NCBI GenBank assembly: GCA_025642075.2
Contig: JAODUO010000975.1
Coordinates: 392,501 to 456,500, forward strand
Direction of reading: 5' to 3'
Length of the DNA: 64,000 nucleotides
Origin: Ridgeia piscesae
Taxonomy: Eukaryota > Annelida > Polychaeta > Sabellida > Siboglinidae
The notes under the pieces are model-generated. The model was not told the DNA's origin, made no database searches, and saw only the letters and a list, made by a program, of their open reading frames with translations. This document shows positions 22,896 to 64,000 of the stretch, piece by piece (the first letter of the stretch is position 1; each line of letters opens with the position of its first letter). Both the position numbers and the translations under genes were made by a program.

Positions 22896-23783
22896 GGAGC
22901 AAATAGAGGTCTCACACCGGCAAGAACATGTCAAGACAGGCGCAAACCATTTGTCCCTGCAGTGGCTAGTCGAGAGATTTAGGGAGTTCCATACATCAAC
23001 CGCCCTTGATGCTGCCACAGTGACATGGTTTTCTTGTTAGGGTTTGCTCCCCATGCCTTCGGTTCTGTCAAGAACCTATACCACAAGGCAGTGGTTTATA
23101 AATATGTATGGCAGAGGCATCAAACTCCCTGAGGTATTGCAATACCCGAGGTGCTGCAACACCTGCATACCATGGTAGTTACTGTAGTCAACTATTACTT
23201 GGAGCTCCTGCTATTGTTTAGATCTTCATATGTAAAACGTATTCATTGATGGTGTTACTATTAGACAAAACATACATACCAAGCAGTTGTACTCGCGTGG
23301 CACACGTGGCAGACAGCCCAGTCAACTTGGCAAAGATCTGTCTACGTATAAATATGCGTACCATGGAAGGACTCGCATACGAGGAAAGCGGTACACACCA
23401 ACGTGCTACACTTTCACAGCAACTACCCGACATACTCATCATGTACTGTTTTCCAGTCACTGGCAAATATAATATCAAAGCTGAGTAAATTACAGAAAAG
23501 AACTGCGTCTCGTTATCTCAACGCGTCGTGAAGGCGCGAATCAAGGATACTGTGACATCATAAAACCTACCAGGCGCCATCACGCGTTCTTGCGACGTCA
23601 CAAATGTAAATGGAGACTTCAAAAGCAAGATGGACACCATATAAAATAGTGCTTTTTGTAATAATAATAATATTTCTACATCGGTAAGTCACAAATAGGC
23701 GTTCTAAATTCAATTTAAACATTTATTTTGACCAAAGAGAATCAAAGCTCAGACGTCGCTTCCGCAGTTCTTTTAATACGTCT
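22893..23783. other. Intergenic, nothing recognised
   Basis: No gene or repeat recognised. Short frames at 23218-23488 lie on both strands of the same segment. Confidence 0.4.
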
Positions 23784-23906
23784 TGAAGTTGGTTGACTGG
23801 AAAACGAAGAAGCTATGGCTATGGCTATGCCTATGCAACGAGGAAGCTGCAGCTTCTTCGTTTTCATAGCTTCTTCTTCGTTTTCCAGTCAACCAACCAA
23901 CTTCAA
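23784..23906. repeat. Fold-back inverted repeat
   Basis: The left arm, about 23784-23817, pairs with about 23865-23906; the shared core is 'ggttgactggaaaacgaaga'. The right arm has two short insertions (an extra GGTT and an extra GAA). The loop contains a small tandem of TATGGC. Confidence 0.85.
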
Positions 23907-24565
23907 CATTTTAAAGATCGCTGTTGGTACTTGCAAGGGATGCGCATAGTTAAACAAGAAATAGATGAGAGGATAACTTGCAGCCTTAGTTAATATTGTT
24001 TTATTAAACGAAATTTGCGAATAATAAAAGACTCAAGCGTTCGTGTTAGAGATGTAACTAATTTTTTGTCTAAGCGTAATCAATGTCCGTTGGGTATAGC
24101 GTGAACATTAGTAGGCCTACCGAGTCACATTTCTCTTTTGCTTGATTGCTTCGGATAAAGTTGATGTACTGGCTGCTAGAAGACGCAACAGACCTGGGCC
24201 AGGCTGGTGTGACCTACACTTTGTTCAACATAAAAAGTTTAAACGAGGACAACAGTGGTAATGCATTGCCACGGAATTTCGCGATGCACGCACTTAAGGA
24301 CACCAGCGTAACTAGTGGACTTTTCAATAAAGAAGACGGTCGGAATAAGATCAAACAAGCCGTCTGACAACAATTTATGAAGACCTCCATATAACGGTCA
24401 AGAGTTCAGTGCAAACTTGAGTGGTACGGCCTAGCAAAACAGTTACAGTCTCCAGAGCAGGTCTGGACATGCAGTTCTGCCTAGTGATATTTTCATTGAG
24501 TGTACGTGGACAGATTAATGATTTCAAATATATGCGACGCTGCTGATTTTGATGGTCTTGGTTGG
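23907..24565. other. Intergenic, one small unrecognised frame
   Basis: A 73-codon plus-strand frame (24146-24367) starts MLRIKLMYWLLEDATDLGQA. It has no known motif and no visible splice partner, so I do not call it a gene. Confidence 0.3.
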
Positions 24566-25150
24566 GAAATTGAGAAGAGCTTTACTTCCAGAACAGTTCT
24601 GGAAATAAGCGTAATTTTCAGCGTTATTTCCTGAACAGCTCTGGAAGTAAGCACGACTGTCAGCGTTATTTCCTGAGCAGCTCTGGAAGTAAGCGCGGCT
24701 GTCAGCGTTATTTCCTGTGCAGCTCTGGAAGTAAGTGCGGCTGTCAGAGTTATTTCCTGAACAGGTCTGGAAGTTAGCGCCGCTGTCAGCGTTATTTCCT
24801 GAACAGCTCTGGAAGTAAGCGCGGCTGTCAGCGTTATTTCCTGAACAGCTCTGGAAGTAAGCGCGGCTGTCAGCGTTATTTCCTGAACAGCTCTGGAAGT
24901 AAGCGCGGCTGTCAGCGTTATTTCCTGAACAGCTCTGGAAGTAAGCGCGGCTGTCAGCGTTATTTCCTGAACAGCTCTGGAAGTAAGCGCGGCTGTCAGC
25001 GTTATTTCCTGAACAGCTCTGGAAGTAAGCGCGGCTGTCAGCGTTATTTCCTGAACAGCTCTGGAAGTAAGCGCGGCTGTCAGCGTTATTTCCTGAACAG
25101 CTCTGGAAGTAAGCGCGGCTGTCAGCATTATTTCCAGAACAGATCCAGAT
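24566..25150. repeat. 42-bp minisatellite
   Basis: About 14 units of 42 bases, with the core 'cctgaacagctctggaagta'. Because 42 is divisible by 3, three frames stay open across the array: on minus CSGNNADSRAYFQS and QEITLTAALTSRAV, on plus YFLNSSGSKRGCQR. Degraded units recur near 25515-25580. No splice sites or conserved domain support translation, so I read it as satellite. Confidence 0.9.
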
Positions 25151-25214
25151 GCGCACGCTGCTATTCGTGCGTGCACGTCTACTTAGCAGACATATGGTGA
25201 CGTACAGAATGTAG

Positions 25215-25440
25215 GAGACAAGTCACAGGGAAATGTCACAGGAAAATAAAGTCACAGGAAATAAAGTCACAGGAAATAAAGTCACACAAATGTCACAGGA
25301 AATAAAGTCACAGGAAAATAAAGTCACAGGAAATAAAGTCACACAAAGGTCACAGGAAATAAAGTCACAGGAAATAAAGTCACACAAAGGTCACAGGAAA
25401 TAAAGTCACAGGATAAAAGTCACAGAAATAAAGTCATAAG
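25215..25440. repeat. 15-bp minisatellite
   Basis: About 14 copies of 'gtcacaggaaataaa', some shortened to 'gtcacacaaa', giving a partial higher-order pattern. Confidence 0.95.
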
Positions 25441-27091
25441 GAGGGAAAAAACACACTACCAACATATAAATAATGCTAGTCACTACACTGCAATACGCAT
25501 CTAAAAACCATATACTGCTCTGGAAATTGCATTAACATTACCACTTATTTCCAAAGCTGCTCTGCAAATAATGATCGGATTTGTGTGCTTATTGCCAGGG
25601 AAATAGCCCAAGCCTTGAACATAACGTACAACTGTACAATTAACACACTAAGCACAGCTGTGTAATGACTTGTAACCAATTCCAAGTGATGTAATCAACA
25701 GTACTTGATAACATAAGATGACTACAAAATGTGTAGGAAATCACGACCTGTACATTTTATTACATATCATATATAAAGTTCATAGAAAGCAGTACTGATT
25801 AAAAACAGTTATCTTGACATGATTCATCCAATTCAGCGTAACCTCATCTGCAGAAATGACAAGTTAAAAATATGCTGAATGAATTTTCTATTTCTGTGAA
25901 ACTGTACATAAACGTAATGCAGTTGTGAAGAAAAATGCCAGATACAAAGTGCATGAATTGTCAACTCGTGTCACTGAGATGCTCAAACATGGTCATTCAC
26001 CAAACACCAAAGCGTAGAACCCAAACTGTGTTACATGCCTATGGCTCTTACTTCCCCGACGCCAACGATGGTCGCTAGACTTCATAGCAAACTGTGCAGA
26101 AAATATTATATACCAAACAACGTGACTGGCTGACATAGAAGGTGAAGAAATTATTTGAATAGCACCACACAATGTTTATTTAGTACATTTATTTAATTTG
26201 GATGTGCAAGAAAGTTAATTTCAATTAGTCTTTAAGTAGCCAGTCTGTCGTCTTTTGCAAACAAGAATATCTGGCAACCAATGTCAAGTGTACATTAGAC
26301 GCAGTTTTTACTGCCCGATGACCAACATTGCTAAGAGCATGCAGAGTTTGATTGTGGACTTTCGCTGTGGACGAAGCAGCCATCCGACATCTCCCTCTTT
26401 CTCTTGGCCCATGTATCACCTAAAATGTAATAAACACAGACCTATAAAGAAATAAATGTCAACCACATGTAACTAACACCTTTATTTGGTTACCACAAAC
26501 AAATCAGTTAAGCATACAAAAACAGTGTATAACTTTAAAATTGTTTTTGTGAACAAAACACAAACTCACGTGCAAGTGCATACATGCACGCACAAACACA
26601 TGCTTGTTCAATAATGTATCCAATTTATTCAATGTTATGTTTATAAATAAAATGCCCACAAGCAAATTTATATTACACAAAACTTATGCAGTCTATAATG
26701 CCTTGCTAGGTAAATTATCTCGGAAGGTTAGAACTGGAATAATTCAGAACTGGAGCCCTTCACCATTCTCCTTTCACATAATGTAATCCCTTTTGTGTCA
26801 TTCCATGCCAAATCAACCAATATCCACAAATCTTCCAGGGTGGCCATCTCCAATTTTTATGAAATTTCCACATGGCTACATATAATCTAAATGATGGCTA
26901 TATATGCAAAATTTCAGAGTCAAATTCCAATTAATTATAAAGTTACGGTTGATTGAATACAGGACCCATTACACTTGTTTTTTTAAATTCGCGGGTGAAA
27001 TAAATATATTTTACGATTTCTGAATGCTAATAACTTTCTTAATTGTGAAGTCATTGTGCTACAATTTGCTACATAACCTAATTTCCATATG
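25441..27091. other. Downstream of the PARP gene, no gene seen
   Basis: A/T-rich. Minus-strand AATAAA hexamers (TTTATT on plus) occur near 25757, 26173, 26187, 26478 and 26626 and are candidate poly(A) signals for the gene ending at 28890; none can be chosen from sequence alone. The 60-66 codon frames here are unrecognised. Confidence 0.35.
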
Positions 27092-28889
27092 GAGAACTGG
27101 ATTGCTGAGACAAACTACCTGAACTGACACTGGACAGCTTGCTGAGACAACCTACCTGAACTGGTACTGGACGGCTTGCTAAGACAAACTACCTGAACTG
27201 ACACTGGACAGCTTGCTAAGACAAACTACCTGAACTGAAACTGGACGGCTTGCTGAGACAACCTACCTGAACTGATACTGGACGGCTTGCTGAGACAAAC
27301 TACCTGAACTGACACTGGACAGCTTGCTAAGACAAACTACCTGAACTGACACTGGACAGCTTGCTAAGACAAACTACCTGAACTGACACTGGACAGCTTG
27401 CTAAGACAAACTACCTGAACTGACACTGGATGGCTTGCTGAGACAAACTACCTGAACTGACACTGGACAGCTTGCTGAGACAAACTACCTGAACTGACAC
27501 TGGACAGCTTGCTGAGGCAACCTACCTGAACTGACGCTGGATGGCTTGCTGAGACAAACTACCTGAACTGACACTGGACGGCTTGCTGAGACAACCTACC
27601 TGAACTGGTATAGGATGGCTTGCTGAGACAAACTACCTGAACTGACACTGGACGATTGCTGAGGCAACCTACCTGAACTGGTATAGGATGGCTTGCTACG
27701 AAAAAACTACCTGAACTAAAACTGGACGATTGCTGAGTCAAACTACCTGAACTGGTACTGGACAGCTTGCCGAGGAAACCTACCTGAACTGAAACTGGAT
27801 GGCTTGCTGAGACAACCTACCTGAACTGACACTGGATGGCTTGCTGAGACAACCTACCTGAACTGACACTGGACGGCTTGCTGAGACAACCTATCTGAAC
27901 TGGTACTGGACGGCTTGCCGAGAAAACCTACCTGAACTGAAACTGGACGGCTTGCTGAGACAATCTACCTGAACTGACACTGGACAGCTTGCTGAGACAA
28001 CCTACCTGAACTGACACTGGACGGCTTGCTGAGGCAACCTACCTGAACTGATACTGGACGGCTTGCTGAGGCAACCTACCTGAACTGGCACTGGACGGCT
28101 TGCTGAGGCAACCTACCTGAACTGATACTGGACGGCTTGCTGAGACAACCTACCTGAACTGATACTGGACAGCTTGCTGAGACAACCTACCTGAACTGAC
28201 ACTGGACAGCTTGCTGAGACAACCTACCTGAACTGATACTGGACGGCTTGCTGAGGCAACCTACCTGAACTGGCACTGGACGGCTTGCTGAGGCAACCTA
28301 CCTGAACTGATACTGGACGGCTTGCTGAGACAACCTACCTGAACTGATACTGGACAGCTTGCTGAGACAACCTACCTGAACTGACACTGGACAGCTTGCT
28401 GAGACAACCTACCTGAACTGATACTGGACGGCTTGCTGAGGCAACCTACCTGAACTGGCACTGGACGGCTTGCTGAGGCAACCTACCTGAATTGGTACTG
28501 GACGGCTTGCTAAGACAACCTACGTGAACTGATACTGGACGGCTTGCTGAGACAACCTACCTGAACTGATACTGGACGGCTTGCTAAGACAACCTACCTG
28601 AACTGATACTGGACGGCTTGCTAAGACAACCTACCTGAACTGATACTGGACGGCTTGCTGAGACAACCTACCTGAACTGATACTGGACGGCTTGCTGAGA
28701 CAACCTACCTGAACTGATACTGGACGGCTTGCTGAGACAACCTACCTGAACTGATACTGGATGGCTTGCTGAGACAAACTACCTGAACTGGTACTGGACG
28801 GCTTGCTGAGACAACCTACCTGAACTGGTACTGGACGGCTTGCTGAGACAAACTACCTGAACTGGTACTGGACAGCTTGCTGAGACAAC

Positions 28890-28918
<29 letters not shown>
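27092..28918. repeat. 37-bp minisatellite at the 3' end of the PARP gene
   Basis: Roughly 49 units of 37 bases. Read on the minus strand, each unit contains 'gtccagtaccagttcaggta', the last codons (VQYQFR) and stop of the PARP-like gene. The first unit is the coding end itself (28882-28918) and the rest extends 1.8 kb into the 3' region. Variants alternate GACAG/GACGG, GATAC/GACAC/GGTAC and ACAAA/ACAAC/GCAAC, sometimes as blocks of several units. Confidence 0.95.
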
Positions 28919-63040
<34,122 letters not shown>

Positions 63041-63838
63041 TATGGCTACCCATTACATATGTAAAACACTAGGGTCGAAGAAAACGTTACTTAGGTTACA
63101 CCATACCAACGACATGTTACGTTTAGGTTTAGGCCCCATGCTATTTTACTTCCTTCTTTCGTTTACATTTTCGTTTCATTAGCACCCACGCCCTCTGGCG
63201 AATGCTATTTGTTGTACTTTAGTAACCCGAAAGGGGCGACACCGTTCTTTATTGGGGTTAACTTCATTTATCTAAGCATCATTGTAAATAGCCTCGGTTA
63301 CCCAGGCCACAATTGAGGTGGCAGGATCTTAAGCCGCTCAACTCTTCATAACGCCTACTTACAGTTTCCTCGTACTTTATATGTAATCATTGAATACAGT
63401 GTTGCCTTAAAAAACGAATTAATTCTAATTTTATTTTCTAGACAAGGACGCTGTTGACTGCGCAGGAAACTTAAGGGCGTCATACATAGGGTAAATACCT
63501 AAGGCGAGTGTGAATTTTAGCTAAACCGCACCAATTTCACAATTTGTTTACATGTGTGCAATACACGAACGTCGATTGTAGTGGAACAGCTTACGCCTAG
63601 TTAAGTGCATATTTGTTTAACAGATTTGACTAAAAATATTGCGCAAACAATTTGGCTATGTGTCGTCCTTGACCTTGGCATGAAACCATGTTGATGTCGA
63701 ATAAATAGACAGCGAAGCAACGAATTCCTGCGTTTAGAGCATCGGTATGCGGACAAACGTCCGTACATTTCCTTTCGGAAAGTCGGAGGTAAATGTTTAG
63801 AGCGTTTCATCTTACGCCATCAGACAAACAGAATAACT
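63041..63838. promoter_or_regulatory. Putative bidirectional promoter
   Basis: About 800 bases between the start codon of the minus-strand PARP gene and the start codon of a plus-strand gene. No TATA box at a plausible distance is clear. It must hold both 5' UTRs. The open frames within it are unrecognised. Confidence 0.5.
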
Positions 63839-64000
63839 ATGGAGAATGGCGAACAGGATGGAAACGCATCAAAGCCACAGCCTCAACCGAGTGAAAACAA
63901 TGCAGTCACTGCCCCGACACCAACAGTGACTGTAGCGCAGCCTCGCAACGGAGAAACTGCCAATGGTTGTGGCGATGGGGCGTGCAATCAACACAGTCCT
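63839..64000 (+). CDS. Start of an unidentified gene, cut by the window
   Basis: 54 codons open to the window end from ATG at 63839: MENGEQDGNASKPQPQPSEN, later QPRNGETANGCGDGACNQHS. Gln/Pro/Thr/Asn-rich and probably disordered; no signal peptide or transmembrane segment. Strong codon-like composition and a head-to-head position to the PARP gene support a real first exon. I do not recognise the protein. Confidence 0.6.
   Translation, partial: MENGEQDGNASKPQPQPSENNAVTAPTPTVTVAQPRNGETANGCGDGACNQHSP

Overview
This is a window of nuclear DNA from an animal, not a prokaryote. The genes have GT-AG introns, and there are tRNA-derived SINEs, non-LTR retrotransposons, a PIF/Harbinger transposase, a hAT transposase and many micro- and minisatellites. 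The mix of families (a LINE type and a PIN-like transposon protein that I associate with bivalves, gastropods and other lophotrochozoans) suggests a marine mollusc. The species cannot be read from the sequence.

Layout. 1-7300: two degraded, inverted-repeat-flanked DNA elements lying next to each other, each with a broken PIN-like gene, in opposite orientations. 7300-10300: intergenic DNA with long simple-sequence tracts. 10400-12300: a broken Harbinger transposase with one recognisable intron. 13700-14400: the 3' end of a LINE. 16180-18500: a duplicated ~500 bp block whose copies contain different microsatellites, then a TGTC tract. 18617-19343: a MITE-like element. 19455-22800: a minus-strand LINE (endonuclease plus reverse transcriptase, with several breaks) whose 3' side leads into a stem-loop and a 258 bp GTCC tract. 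24566-25440: two minisatellites.

The main host gene fills 28890-63040 on the minus strand. I assembled it from 20 coding exons with GT-AG boundaries and matching phases throughout (2193 nt, 730 codons plus stop). It is a PARP6/PARP8-type mono-ADP-ribosyltransferase. Exon 9 encodes a clear UBA domain in the linker, which I do not recall in the human proteins. Most of its large introns, and its 3' end, contain a different minisatellite (unit lengths 37, 41, 60-64, 30, 30, 50, 41 and 66 bp). Two of these arrays begin inside exons: one repeats the 3' splice site of exon 19, the other repeats the last codons and stop of exon 20. Intron 11 also holds hAT remnants on the plus strand, a tandem duplication that copied exon 12 into a dead pseudo-exon, and a 30 bp array grown out of the conserved hAT TRWNS motif.

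At 63839 a second gene begins on the plus strand and runs off the window. It is head-to-head with the PARP gene, with about 800 bp between the two start codons, so the interval is a probable bidirectional promoter. No CRISPR array, operon or prokaryotic feature is present. Some repeat-rich stretches (39.4-40.3 kb, 48.7-50.1 kb, 52.8-53.1 kb and the 185 bp poly-A) look like poorly polished assembly and should not be over-interpreted.
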